A stretch of DNA of 64,000 nucleotides from Bacillus sp. J37 (lineage in GTDB: Bacteria; Bacillota; Bacilli; Bacillales; Bacillaceae). Shown one piece after another: positions 19,373 to 29,006 of the stretch (the first letter of the stretch is position 1; each line of letters begins with the position of its first letter). The notes under the pieces are model-generated. The model was not told where the DNA came from. It saw only the letters and a list, made by a program, of their open reading frames with translations, and did no database searches. Made by a program: the position numbers and the translations under genes. The stretch lies in assembly GCF_000518865.1 (NCBI RefSeq), contig NZ_KI912515.1, positions 250,573 to 314,572 on the forward strand, given 5' to 3'.

Positions 19373-22300
19373 TTGAAGAGTCCAAAAAAGAAAGCGTTAG
19401 CGACAGTTATGAGTCTTGGTGTTTTATTTGGTTCAATTCCAACGGCATTTGCAGACTATCAACCGGGAATCCCGGAAGCAGTGGATCCCGGAACTCCTGA
19501 ATACAAGGGGCTTGAACAACCGGTTCCTGCAGAGCCGGTGAAATATGATCCCTCAAAAAGCATGCTTGAAGAAATCTACAAAGCGGATAAAGCAGCAGGC
19601 GGAGAGTCGTATTGGATGGATCAAATTCTTGAAAGACCGGGTTCACAAGGGGGAAATGATTTATTTACACGTGGAAGAGCATTATACATGTTTACACACC
19701 AGCCAAATTTACTTGGCTTCGGTGGTGGCTATGCCTATAGAGAAATGCCGACAGGAAGCGCTCAAAATATGTATACCATCACATTATCTGATACTTCATT
19801 ATCAGAGGATGCTTCGAAACGAAAACAATATCCAAGTCATTGGCTAAGTGTACACAAGGCGGACGGACTGAACATCCAGCAGAAAAAATTCATTACGTAT
19901 AACAATGTCGCTGTGACCATTTTGGATATTGAAAATACTGGTGAATCAGACATAACCAAAACCGTGAACGTATCATCTCCGATCGTAAGCAAACCTTCAA
20001 AGGATGGGAAGGAATTAACGGGAGTCCAAAAGGCAAGATATGATTTAACAACGATGTATCCGAGGCTAAGTGGAGAAGGCATGACCGTTGATGGAACAAA
20101 GCTGACAAAGTTGATCACACTAAAACCCGGTGAATCAGCTACGGTAAAAGTACAAATGGGGGTAACAACAAAAGAAATACCAGCATCATCAACTGATTAT
20201 GAAAGATTCGCTGAGTATGATGCAGACAAATCTTTTACAACTCAACTTGATGAATACAACAAATGGTGGTCTGAGAATGTGCCTTATATTGATATTCCAG
20301 ATCAAAATATTAAGAAGATGTCATACTATCGTACATTTTTAAACAGATTTAATTACGTAGATGCCAATATTCCCGGTAATGATTTTCAATTCCCGGTATC
20401 GATTGAAGGTGTGTTAGGGTACAACAATGCCATTCAACTAACGCAGCCAATGCATATGCAGGACTTAAAATATTTCCGTAATCCTATTTATTCATATGGT
20501 AACTGGGTATCATCAGGCGAAAGTTCAAAATACTCGGCATTTCAGGATAACCCGGGAGATCCTGCTCATTGGAATAATACATATGAGCAATGGATCGCAG
20601 ACGAAGCGTGGGAATCGTATAAAGTTCATGGAGGAGATAAAAAAATCCTTAACAACCTTGCCCGTTACGCAGAAGGTGATGTGAAAGGTCAATTAGATAA
20701 ATATGATACAAATAATAACTATCTTGTCCAATATGATTGGGGTTCCCTGACAGGAAATGATGCAGATGCTGTCGCTCTGAATTGGAAGGACAGAGATCAA
20801 GATCGAACAGATCAAAGCGCATTCAACTATTCAGGCGCTTTAGCAGCAGCAGAAATTTATACAATTCTCGGAAATGATCAGAAAGCTGAAGAAATGAAGC
20901 GGTTAGCGGAAAATATGAAAGAATCCATTTTAACGATCCTTTGGGACGATTCAGAAGGGGAAAATGGAAAAGTCTTTAAACAGAAGGACATCGAATCAGG
21001 TGAATTAGTGCCTTGGAAGGATCAACAAAACTTCTCACCATTTACTCATGAAGTTGTCCCAAATACAGATGAGTATAAACAGGCATTACGTTTCTATGCG
21101 GATAAGGGGCAATTCCCGATTATGCCGTTTTTTACAGCTAACCAATTCGATAAAAAGCTGGCGGAAGAGGCTGGAGTTGGCGGAAGTAATAACTTTTCAA
21201 ATATCAACTCAACCCTCCAAGCGAGACTTTATGCGACAGCGATCCGGAAGTATCCATCAGAATACATTACCCCGGACATGTACCGTAAATTAATCGAATG
21301 GCTGACATGGACACAATATGTTGATGGTGACAACAGATTTCCGGATAACAATGAATTCTGGAATAGCTATGATGAAGAAACACAGAAACTGAACTATAGA
21401 TCATGGATTCATCATAATATCCTTGGTGCCTACAACTTCTCAATTATTGAGGATATCGCAGGAATGCAGCCGCGCGAGGACGAAATCCTGGAATTGTGGC
21501 CAATCGATATGGGGTACGAATATTTTACGGTCAATAATTTACGATACCATGACAGTGATTTAACCATTGTTTGGGATAAGCCGGATGGAACAAAACACTA
21601 CGGAGAAACACCGGAAGGATATTCTGTCTACCTTGACGGACAACGTGTCTTAACGGTTGACGATCTTGTTCATCTAACGTACGACTCCAAATCCGGAACC
21701 GTCACAATTGAAGATGACAAAAGCAATGCAAAAGTTACCTACAATCAAGCAAAGGGATTGAAGAAAGCAACTGATGTCACTCTTTCAGAGAATGCTAGAG
21801 CAGTAGATATGTTCCAAAAAGCAGGTGTTGATTTAACAACAGAAACTGGTGACGCCAAAAACCTAGCAAAAGGGAAATCAGTGTCAGCTTCCTATACATC
21901 AAAAGGGACGAAGCCTGAAGATCTGACAAAAATGGAAAACGCTGTTGACGGATTCACTGTAAGCGGGCTGCCAACAACTCGTGGTAACCATTATGCAGTA
22001 CCAAATCCAATCTGGGGCACAAAAGACTCTCCAAATGAAAAGGATTGGTTCGAAGTAGATTTTGGTGAACCAACATCATTCGATAATGTGAAATTGTATT
22101 TCTATAGTGACAAAGAACGGGAAAATTATAAAGAACCTCTTCATTATACAATTCAATACCTAGATGGAACCGAGTGGAAGAGCATTCCGATGCAAAAGAA
22201 AAGTCCACTTCAAGCAAACTTAAATGAAGTCAGATTTAACAAGGTCACAGCCCAAAAAATGAGGGTTCTTATGACTCCATATCCGGAATTCGATATGGGA

Positions 22301-23998
22301 TTGAAGGAAATTCAAGTATTTGAAACAGGAATTCAGGTTCCTGTAGAACCAAACAAGGCACCAAATGTGGAGATTCAGCTTGATGACAGCTATAACCAAG
22401 TGATGAAGGAGCGATTGGTAGCTACAGTTTCCGATGATAGTCAACCACTTGATTTTCCGGAATTAACTTGGAGTAAAAAGTCTGGCCCTGGATCTGTTGT
22501 ATTTTCTGATCTCCACTCTGTCAGCACGGTAGCAAGCTTTTCAGAGGAAGGAACATATGTCATCACACTAACAGCGGATGATGGAGAATTGTCTACAACG
22601 GCTGACTATGAAGTAATTGTTGAGAAACAGGATGTGAACTTAGCCTTAGATGCAACACCATCCACATCATATGTCTCTTCATGGGAAGATATCAATGCCA
22701 TTAATAATGGGGTCGATCCAAAAAACTCAAGAGATAAAACCGGTGGTGCATATGGAAACTGGAATAACTCTTCGAAAACACAATGGGTTCAATACACATG
22801 GGATTATCCGGTCGTCATCAATCAGTCATCTGTTTATTGGTGGACTGATGGCGGAGGAATTCAAATGCCTGAAGGGTATACTCTTCAATATTTGGATAAA
22901 GATGGGGCAACATGGAAGGATGTAGACGTGATCTCAGGATTGAAAGTTGAACCTGATAAATACAACACAACAGCATTCAAACCGATTGAAACCAAAGCAC
23001 TGAGGATGACAATTACGCGGGGAACTCAATGGACAGGAATTTTGGAATGGAAGGTACTAGAGCCTCCTGTCACAGCGATTCATCCTAACGATGTGAAGGT
23101 GCGTGTACTTAAAGGGGAACGTCCGGAGCTACCTGCAACTGTTCAGAAAGTCTTTGACGGATATACACAGGAAGTGAAGGTCACATGGGATGCAATTAGT
23201 GATGAACAATTGCAACAAGGTGATACAGAAATAAACATTTGGGGCGCATTGGAATCCTCATATCACATGATTCCGGCAACTGTGTATGTAAGAACAGAAG
23301 ATAGTGTGACGATTAACACAATCACTGAAGAATCTGTCACAACCTACGCGGGAGTCGAACCAATATTACCAAAGGTAGTCGAAGTCCAATACAATGATGG
23401 CTCATGGGACAATACGAATGTTAGCGTCAAATGGGATCCAATTGATTCAGAACATTACTCAAAAATAGGTACGTTTACTGTGTATGGCACTGTCGAAGGT
23501 ACAGACAAAAAAGCAGTTGTGAGGGTCACTGTAAAGCCAACAAATGACTATTTTCATAAATTAATTGAACAGGCCAAATCGATTTCAAATGAAAATGGCG
23601 AATATACCGAAGAATCGTACCAAGCTTTGCAGGAGGCGATTAAGGCTGCTGAAGCTCTAGGCACAATCGAGACAGAAAAAGAACTAACTGCTGCCATTAC
23701 AGCCCTCCAAAAAGCAATTGGCGACTTAGTTAAAATCACCATGACATATGAAAAGCTGGCAGAACTCACCAAAACATATGTATCTGAATATGGAGCACCA
23801 GGATCACATGGAATCACAAATTCCTTAGTGAAAAAACTGGAAAATTCCAAAAAAGCAAGTGACCGTGGAAAAGTTGAGGAAGCGAATGAATTGCTGCAAG
23901 ACTATATTGATGCAGTTTCCTCTCATAGCGGGAAAAAGGTATCAAAAAAACATGCCGAGGAATTAATCAAGTGGGCCGAAAAGTTGTTAACTGAATAA
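19373..23998 (+). CDS. Large secreted multidomain glycoside hydrolase, GH121-like or MGH1-type
   Basis: 1541 residues from TTG 19373 (GGGGAGG upstream). A signal peptide ends at about residue 27 (PTAFA). The catalytic region (about 60-720) has the look of an alpha/alpha-toroid glycosidase, with motifs such as DWGSLTGNDADAVALNWKDR and FPDNNEFWNSYDEE. Then come an F5/8C (discoidin-like) domain (about 830-980), a PKD/Ig-like domain (990-1085), a second F5/8C-like domain (1089-1230), two bacterial Ig-like domains (1235-1385), a FIVAR helical domain (1394-1455) and another helical tail. No LPXTG or S-layer anchor. Next to GH127 this resembles the GH127-GH121 system for hydroxyproline-linked beta-L-arabino-oligosaccharides; the family is not proven. 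Confidence 0.85.
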   Translation: MKSPKKKALATVMSLGVLFGSIPTAFADYQPGIPEAVDPGTPEYKGLEQPVPAEPVKYDPSKSMLEEIYKADKAAGGESYWMDQILERPGSQGGNDLFTRGRALYMFTHQPNLLGFGGGYAYREMPTGSAQNMYTITLSDTSLSEDASKRKQYPSHWLSVHKADGLNIQQKKFITYNNVAVTILDIENTGESDITKTVNVSSPIVSKPSKDGKELTGVQKARYDLTTMYPRLSGEGMTVDGTKLTKLITLKPGESATVKVQMGVTTKEIPASSTDYERFAEYDADKSFTTQLDEYNKWWSENVPYIDIPDQNIKKMSYYRTFLNRFNYVDANIPGNDFQFPVSIEGVLGYNNAIQLTQPMHMQDLKYFRNPIYSYGNWVSSGESSKYSAFQDNPGDPAHWNNTYEQWIADEAWESYKVHGGDKKILNNLARYAEGDVKGQLDKYDTNNNYLVQYDWGSLTGNDADAVALNWKDRDQDRTDQSAFNYSGALAAAEIYTILGNDQKAEEMKRLAENMKESILTILWDDSEGENGKVFKQKDIESGELVPWKDQQNFSPFTHEVVPNTDEYKQALRFYADKGQFPIMPFFTANQFDKKLAEEAGVGGSNNFSNINSTLQARLYATAIRKYPSEYITPDMYRKLIEWLTWTQYVDGDNRFPDNNEFWNSYDEETQKLNYRSWIHHNILGAYNFSIIEDIAGMQPREDEILELWPIDMGYEYFTVNNLRYHDSDLTIVWDKPDGTKHYGETPEGYSVYLDGQRVLTVDDLVHLTYDSKSGTVTIEDDKSNAKVTYNQAKGLKKATDVTLSENARAVDMFQKAGVDLTTETGDAKNLAKGKSVSASYTSKGTKPEDLTKMENAVDGFTVSGLPTTRGNHYAVPNPIWGTKDSPNEKDWFEVDFGEPTSFDNVKLYFYSDKERENYKEPLHYTIQYLDGTEWKSIPMQKKSPLQANLNEVRFNKVTAQKMRVLMTPYPEFDMGLKEIQVFETGIQVPVEPNKAPNVEIQLDDSYNQVMKERLVATVSDDSQPLDFPELTWSKKSGPGSVVFSDLHSVSTVASFSEEGTYVITLTADDGELSTTADYEVIVEKQDVNLALDATPSTSYVSSWEDINAINNGVDPKNSRDKTGGAYGNWNNSSKTQWVQYTWDYPVVINQSSVYWWTDGGGIQMPEGYTLQYLDKDGATWKDVDVISGLKVEPDKYNTTAFKPIETKALRMTITRGTQWTGILEWKVLEPPVTAIHPNDVKVRVLKGERPELPATVQKVFDGYTQEVKVTWDAISDEQLQQGDTEINIWGALESSYHMIPATVYVRTEDSVTINTITEESVTTYAGVEPILPKVVEVQYNDGSWDNTNVSVKWDPIDSEHYSKIGTFTVYGTVEGTDKKAVVRVTVKPTNDYFHKLIEQAKSISNENGEYTEESYQALQEAIKAAEALGTIETEKELTAAITALQKAIGDLVKITMTYEKLAELTKTYVSEYGAPGSHGITNSLVKKLENSKKASDRGKVEEANELLQDYIDAVSSHSGKKVSKKHAEELIKWAEKLLTE

Positions 23999-24065
23999 TG
24001 ATTCTCTTCCGTGCAGAAGAAATTCTGCCCGGAAGCTTTGTTTAAAACATTAAGGGGGAGTTCAA

Positions 24066-25361
24066 ATGGCTAAGACATTAAAGAGACTATCCATATTTAT
24101 GTTATTATTTTCACTTCTACTTGTATCTGCTTGTAGCAATGGGGGAGAAAAATCGAGCGGTGATGGCAATGCAGCTAAGGACGAAAACTCTGTCACCATT
24201 CGTATGGCTGTCTTTGAAAACGATCCAAATGGAATGATGGAAAAAGCCAGACAAAAGTTTAATGAAGAAAACGACGATATCACACTTGAATTTACGCCAA
24301 TGTCCAATGATGCCTCACAAATGCATGATCAAACCGTTACACAACTTTCAGCAGGTTCGGAAAACTTGGATATCGTAAACATGGACGTTGTATGGACGGC
24401 GGAATTCGCTGAGTCTGGGTGGTTATTACCTCTTGATGACCGATTCACTAAAGACCTTCAATCCAATTATATTGCCCGCCAAGTTGATTCTGTCAAATAC
24501 AATGACAAAACATGGGCAGTACCTTGGTTCAATGATTTACATCCATTATGGTACCGTACAGACTTACTGGAAAAATATAAGAAAGAAGTACCTGAAACGT
24601 ATGAAGAGGCAGTGGAAGTTGCTCAAGAAATTTCAGAAAAAGAAGGAATACAGGGGTTCACTATGCATTGGGGACGTTCAGAGCAATTAATTGTAAGCTT
24701 TACAGAATTCCTGCACGCGAAAGGCGGAGACTTCTTTGACAAAGATGGCAATGTTACCATTAATAGTCCGGAAGCTGTTGAAGCTCTCCAATTCATGGTT
24801 GATATGATTGACAAATATGAAGTTGTTTCATCCTCGGCAATCGGACATTCAACTCCGGAGGACTCCAGAATTCCGTTTACACAAGGCCAGGCATTATTTA
24901 ACCCGAACTGGGGATATGTCTATTCCATTAACCAAGCTGACGACTCAGCTGTTAAAGATAAAACATGGGTAGCAAGCAACTTCATGTTTGAAGGCGGACA
25001 AAAAGCAAACTCAGTCGGAGGCTGGAACTTTGCGATCTCAAGCAGCTCAAAACACCCTGACGAAGCATGGAAAGTCATCGAGTGGTTTACATCATTCGAT
25101 AACCAAAAAGAAATGCTTGTAGGTGGAGGATACGCCGGAACACAACTGGCTCTCTACGAAGACGCAGACGTAATCGAAGCAGCACCATACTTAGAAGAAT
25201 ATACAAAAGCATTCGAAGACGCATCCGTCAGACCAAGTCATCCGCAATACTCCAAAATGTCAGACATAGCACAATCATCCATCCACCAAGCACTATCAGG
25301 AGAACTAACACCAAAAGAAGCACTAGACGAACTAGCCAAAAAACTCGAAAAAATCGAGTAG
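24066..25361 (+). CDS. Sugar ABC transporter binding lipoprotein
   Basis: 431 residues. Signal peptide with lipobox LVSAC (Cys23), then a Ser/Gly/Asp-rich linker and a type 1 extracellular solute-binding domain (TIRMAVFENDPNGMMEKARQKF..., QALFNPNWGYVYSI). It delivers sugar to the permeases encoded at 17441-19232. GGGGGAG precedes the ATG. The stop is overlapped at its last bases by a GGGACA-family repeat pair that ends the locus. Confidence 0.94.
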   Translation: MAKTLKRLSIFMLLFSLLLVSACSNGGEKSSGDGNAAKDENSVTIRMAVFENDPNGMMEKARQKFNEENDDITLEFTPMSNDASQMHDQTVTQLSAGSENLDIVNMDVVWTAEFAESGWLLPLDDRFTKDLQSNYIARQVDSVKYNDKTWAVPWFNDLHPLWYRTDLLEKYKKEVPETYEEAVEVAQEISEKEGIQGFTMHWGRSEQLIVSFTEFLHAKGGDFFDKDGNVTINSPEAVEALQFMVDMIDKYEVVSSSAIGHSTPEDSRIPFTQGQALFNPNWGYVYSINQADDSAVKDKTWVASNFMFEGGQKANSVGGWNFAISSSSKHPDEAWKVIEWFTSFDNQKEMLVGGGYAGTQLALYEDADVIEAAPYLEEYTKAFEDASVRPSHPQYSKMSDIAQSSIHQALSGELTPKEALDELAKKLEKIE

Positions 25362-25430
25362 GGACAGGGGGACAGGTACCTTGTCCCTCTTCTTATGTTG
25401 GGTCAAGGAACCTGTCCCTCCGTCCCACCG
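25362..25430. repeat. Inverted pair of GGGACA-family repeats
   Basis: A direct copy (GGGACAGGGGGACAGGTACC...) starts at the binding-protein stop; an inverted copy ending in CCCTCCGTCCCAC follows after about 12 bases. The pair can form one long hairpin and may end transcription of the sugar locus. Confidence 0.8.
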
Positions 25431-25615
25431 CTAAGACTATTGTCATACTTTAGAAGCGAAAAAAGGTATGTCAAAAATCATATAGAAAAACAGATACCTA
25501 ATTCAATAGATTCGTTTTTCTTTACAAATGGATATATTCATTTGTTTATCTGGGGGAATATGGTATTTGTAGTATGTATGAAAAATAACTACATAATCCA
25601 TAAGGAGTGAATAGC

Positions 25616-25909
25616 ATGTCAGGTATTATCCGTGTAACCCCGGCTGAACTGATTAGTATGGCCAATCGTTATTCAAGTGAAAGCAGTCAAGTTGGAGAAC
25701 AAGTCTCCCGCTTAGATACGATGATTCGTGAGCTTGAAGGTATGTGGGAAGGTGAATCAAGCAGAGCATTCAGCGAACAATACCAATCATTAAGACCATC
25801 ATTCATCCAAATGCAACAACTACTTGAAGACATTTCAACTCAACTTAACAGCACATCAAAAGCACTCGAAGACGCCGACCAACAAATCGCCGGCCAAATC
25901 AGAGGGTAA
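25616..25909 (+). CDS. WXG100 family type VII secretion protein
   Basis: 97 residues, two helices joined by a turn with the W-x-G motif (GMWEGESSRAF, about residues 42-52). Such EsxA/YukE-like proteins are substrates and co-factors of the type VII secretion system. ATG 25616 is chosen over the GTG at 25607, which is part of the AAGGAGTG ribosome site. First gene of the type VII effector module. No EssC/YukB ATPase is in the window. Confidence 0.93.
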   Translation: MSGIIRVTPAELISMANRYSSESSQVGEQVSRLDTMIRELEGMWEGESSRAFSEQYQSLRPSFIQMQQLLEDISTQLNSTSKALEDADQQIAGQIRG

Positions 25910-25910
25910 G

Positions 25911-25980
25911 TGGGACAAGGGGACAGGTACCTTGTCCCTTTCTTTTTGGCGGGACAAGGTACCTGTCCCCCCGACCCACA
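25911..25980. repeat. Near-perfect inverted repeat of the GGGACA family
   Basis: GTGGGACAAGGGGACAGGT... at 25911-25940 is mirrored after a 12-base loop (TTTCTTTTTGGC) by GGGACAAGGTACC... to CGACCCAC at about 25980. The arms of nearly 28 bases pair almost throughout. It begins one base after the WXG100 stop. Confidence 0.88.
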
Positions 25981-26208
25981 CCCCCGACCCACCCCACACC
26001 TAGGAAAAACCACCTACACCACCATCCCCGAAAAATCCATCATTCTCACCATTCTTACATTATTTAACTATGTTATAGTTGAAAAGATTGGGAAATTTTG
26101 AATGTAATAGGGTTTGATTGATCCTGATTTAGGGTATATAAAAGTGTTTTAACGATTTGTAATGAACAATACATAGATAGGTCAGTAAAAGTAAAGAGGG
26201 AGATTACG

Positions 26209-26556
26209 TTGTCTTTATTTTATTATTATGGGCTTTTAAGGAAGAAACAAGAACAGCTGCAACGACTGCAAGATTGCCATAGTCAGCTGCAAGGCATTAA
26301 GCAGGAGTATTTGAATTATAACCAATCGGTTACCACCCCTGAGCTAACATCTACTACGTGGCAAGGCTCGCTTGCCGACAAATTTGAGGATATTCGAACG
26401 GAAGGAATTCTTGTTTCCTACCAGGATCTTGAATCTACTCAACTCTCCAATGCATTTTCAACCATTAACAGCAAAATGAGTAGTTTAAAAAGCGAAATCC
26501 TGTCACTAAAGCAAACCATTCATTCTCTTGAGTTAGAGATGCTGGAAGATGAATAA
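26209..26556 (+). CDS. YwqH-like DUF5082 protein
   Basis: 115 residues, mostly helical coiled coil, with a W-x-G near the middle (TTWQGSLADKF), as in YwqH/DUF5082 proteins encoded before LXG effectors. Start TTG 26209 after AGAGGGAG. Such proteins probably bind the LXG helices and help target them to the type VII machine. Function inferred from the family and order. Confidence 0.82.
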   Translation: MSLFYYYGLLRKKQEQLQRLQDCHSQLQGIKQEYLNYNQSVTTPELTSTTWQGSLADKFEDIRTEGILVSYQDLESTQLSNAFSTINSKMSSLKSEILSLKQTIHSLELEMLEDE

Positions 26557-26588
26557 CAACCAAAATAAAAAGTAAGGTAGCGATCATA

Positions 26589-26885
26589 ATGGGAGAAATC
26601 AAATTTCAATATCATGTTATAGAGCGTGTAGTAAAGGGAATGACGGGAGCTTCAACCTCTCTGGATCCCTCATTACCAAAGGATGTTGTGAAAAATAATC
26701 AACTGGATGTCACAAAAAAAATAGAAGAGATTAATAAATCACTAGAACAGATCATGACCAATTATCAACAGTTATTAGCTCAAAATGAAGCAATGGTCAC
26801 ATCCTCTGTTGAGGCGATGAAAGCAACGGACGAATCGTTAAAAACATCCATGCTGCTACAAGGTGTTGCGGAGGTAGAGAAATGA
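26589..26885 (+). CDS. YwqI-like DUF5344 protein
   Basis: 98 residues, helical, with Asn/Gln-rich middle and conserved EINKSLEQIMTNYQQLL. It matches YwqI/DUF5344, the second small partner of LXG proteins. It overlaps the LXG start by four bases (ATGA), which points to translational coupling. Confidence 0.8.
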   Translation: MGEIKFQYHVIERVVKGMTGASTSLDPSLPKDVVKNNQLDVTKKIEEINKSLEQIMTNYQQLLAQNEAMVTSSVEAMKATDESLKTSMLLQGVAEVEK

Positions 26886-28306
26886 AAGTATTAGATGTAT
26901 CTGACTTACATGCATCACTTGATGACACAATCCAGGCAGTTACTGAAAAAATAGAAGGATTGGAAGCTATCGAGAAATCGATTGCTGAGTTGATTGATTT
27001 GGAGGGTTCGTTTACAGGAAAAGGGGCAACAGCCATTAAAAGCTACTACCAATCTTGTCATCAGCCCTTTTTATTCAAGCTGAAACAAATGCTTACTTCC
27101 TATAAAACAAAGCTAACAAGCTGTAAAAGTCAAATGAACGGCTTTGAATCTGATCAAACGGGATATATCAACCAGGAATTTTTACAAGGTGAGCTAACGA
27201 ATAAGCTGACAGCTGTTCAAAACTATACAAATGATGTAACAGCGGATGCGAATCAATACATCTCAAATGTATCAGATATTGTATCGGTCGATCTGTTGGA
27301 TGATGGTGAAGTCAATCAGCAAGTGGAACAAGCAAAAAAATCAATCAATGATACAATAACTGATTTAGAAGACTTTGATGGAGAAAGCACATCTTCATTA
27401 GAGGAATTATCTGCTGATTTAGCAATATTAACAGCATACATAGAAGAAATGGGCACAAAGGCAGCTGTGAACCCTCGAAGTCTCGAAAACTTCCATCCAT
27501 TACAGGCACTTTTAAATCCGACTCATGCCCTGTTAATGGGAAGCATTCGTTCAACACCAATGCATCTCATGACAAACGGTTCACTCGCAGCAAATCGTTC
27601 AACACAATCTATTTATGCCTATAACTCTTATTCAATGACACCATATCAATGGTTAGGGTTAAATTTCACCTCGACTACAAGCAAAACATCTGAGAAAGAA
27701 GTGGAAAAAACATCTCCATACCTAGTAGGAGACTCAGTTGAAAAAGGTGATTTTACCTTTGAAGCAGGTGCAGGAAAAGTAGAGAATGATTGGTCAGGAT
27801 ATGGTGACGGAGATGGTCAGCTAGGCGGAAGCAGTAAGTTAAGCGGCATTCACACGGGTGTAAAGCATGATACAGGTGTGATGGATTCTAGCTTCGACCT
27901 GCAAATTGGGGCAGCAGAAGCACAAGCAAGTGTCGGGGGAGAAAGTGTTCTTCCTTTAGTCAAAGCTGGTGGGACTGTCTATGCAGCGGAAATCAAGACA
28001 CAGCTTGATGAAGAAATAGACTATGTCGGTCGTACAGGCTTACAAGCCAAAGGAGAGGTCCTAAAGGCGAATGCCTACGCCGGAGTTGACAATGCTTCAG
28101 TCGGTATCGCCGCTAAAGCATCAGTAGCAGAGGGAGAGGTTTCGGGGATATTGCCGATTCCATTTATTGATTACAACATCAAGGGTACAATTGGCGGTTC
28201 AGCATTTGGTGTCGGAGGCGAAGCAAAAATCGGAAAAGAAACAATGCTTGATCTCCGGTTTATACTCGGGATTAAACTAGGATTTAGTGTCGAAAAAGCA
28301 GAATAA
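26882..28306 (+). CDS. LXG domain type VII secretion effector
   Basis: 474 residues. The N-terminal LXG domain (about 1-215; MKVLDVSDLHASLDDTIQ, GSFTGKGATAIKSYYQ, FLFKLKQML) marks a type VII export substrate. The middle (about 220-285) is a linker. The C-terminal part (about 290-474) is rich in Gly, Ala, Val with alternating small and charged residues and resembles the glycine-rich C-terminal regions of some LXG toxins; no nuclease or deaminase motif is visible. I infer an antibacterial effector whose activity I cannot name. The genes behind it are immunity candidates. Confidence 0.87.
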   Translation: MKVLDVSDLHASLDDTIQAVTEKIEGLEAIEKSIAELIDLEGSFTGKGATAIKSYYQSCHQPFLFKLKQMLTSYKTKLTSCKSQMNGFESDQTGYINQEFLQGELTNKLTAVQNYTNDVTADANQYISNVSDIVSVDLLDDGEVNQQVEQAKKSINDTITDLEDFDGESTSSLEELSADLAILTAYIEEMGTKAAVNPRSLENFHPLQALLNPTHALLMGSIRSTPMHLMTNGSLAANRSTQSIYAYNSYSMTPYQWLGLNFTSTTSKTSEKEVEKTSPYLVGDSVEKGDFTFEAGAGKVENDWSGYGDGDGQLGGSSKLSGIHTGVKHDTGVMDSSFDLQIGAAEAQASVGGESVLPLVKAGGTVYAAEIKTQLDEEIDYVGRTGLQAKGEVLKANAYAGVDNASVGIAAKASVAEGEVSGILPIPFIDYNIKGTIGGSAFGVGGEAKIGKETMLDLRFILGIKLGFSVEKAE

Positions 28307-28335
28307 TCCTTCTTAACGAAAGGAGCAACGTGAAA

Positions 28336-28659
28336 ATGAGAAATGAAATAAATTCGATTAACATCGACAAAGGCACAGAGTTACTACCAATTGGTACGGT
28401 TGTGTTGATAGAAGCAATTGTTCAACCAGTTATGATATATGGAAGAATGCAGCAGCAGGCGGATCAAGAGGAAAAAGTGTGGGAGTATGTTGCATGTCCT
28501 TACCCGCAAGGACATATTTCAGACGAAACAAATGTGTTTTTTCATCATGAACAAATTAAACAAGTTATTTTCAAAGGATTTGAATCTGAAGGTGAAAAAC
28601 TCATGAAGGAAAAACTACTTTCATTAAAACAAGGTACACATCATGAAGGCGATCATTAA
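28336..28659 (+). CDS. DUF4176 protein
   Basis: 107 residues from ATG 28336 (GTG 28330 is also possible). It carries the DUF4176 pattern: LLPIGTVVLIE, MIYGR, YVACPYPQGH and FFHHEQIKQVIFKGF. DUF4176 proteins are common beside LXG effectors and may act as partners or targeting factors. It overlaps the next gene by 17 bases. Confidence 0.85.
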   Translation: MRNEINSINIDKGTELLPIGTVVLIEAIVQPVMIYGRMQQQADQEEKVWEYVACPYPQGHISDETNVFFHHEQIKQVIFKGFESEGEKLMKEKLLSLKQGTHHEGDH

Positions 28660-28984
28660 TTGGTTTATTGCCCCATATAAAACAGTACGGTCAGAATTAC
28701 AGGTGTTTTCAAACTTAAAAAGTCAAGACACAACATCAAAAGAAGAAAAGATGAGAATTTTTCAGCTGCAACTGTTTAACATTCTCTTACTAGCTGTTTA
28801 CACATTGTTTTTCGGTGCCTTTTTTGTGTATATCGGACTTCTTTTTGTAGTGGGTTGGTATGCTCTCTCAGGCATCATCGTTGGTCTGATTATGATGGGC
28901 TTAATCAAAGTAACACAAGAGAAAAGATATTTGAAACGTCGTGATGCATTTATTAAAAATGACCCGACAATGATCAAATCTTAA
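28643..28984 (+). CDS. Small two-span membrane protein, candidate immunity factor
   Basis: 113 residues with two adjacent membrane spans (about 46-68 and 70-92) between charged cytosolic ends. I do not recognise the family. Position directly behind an LXG effector and DUF4176 gene, in an overlapping frame, makes it the best candidate for self-protection, above all if the effector acts on membranes. This is inference. Confidence 0.7.
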   Translation: MKAIINWFIAPYKTVRSELQVFSNLKSQDTTSKEEKMRIFQLQLFNILLLAVYTLFFGAFFVYIGLLFVVGWYALSGIIVGLIMMGLIKVTQEKRYLKRRDAFIKNDPTMIKS

Positions 28985-29006
28985 GCAGTAGAAAGGATAG
29001 GTTCAG

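Noticed and set aside
25395..25610. 71-codon frame before the WXG100 gene
   Set aside because: Begins in the GGGACA-family repeat pair and has no ribosome site; non-coding promoter region.
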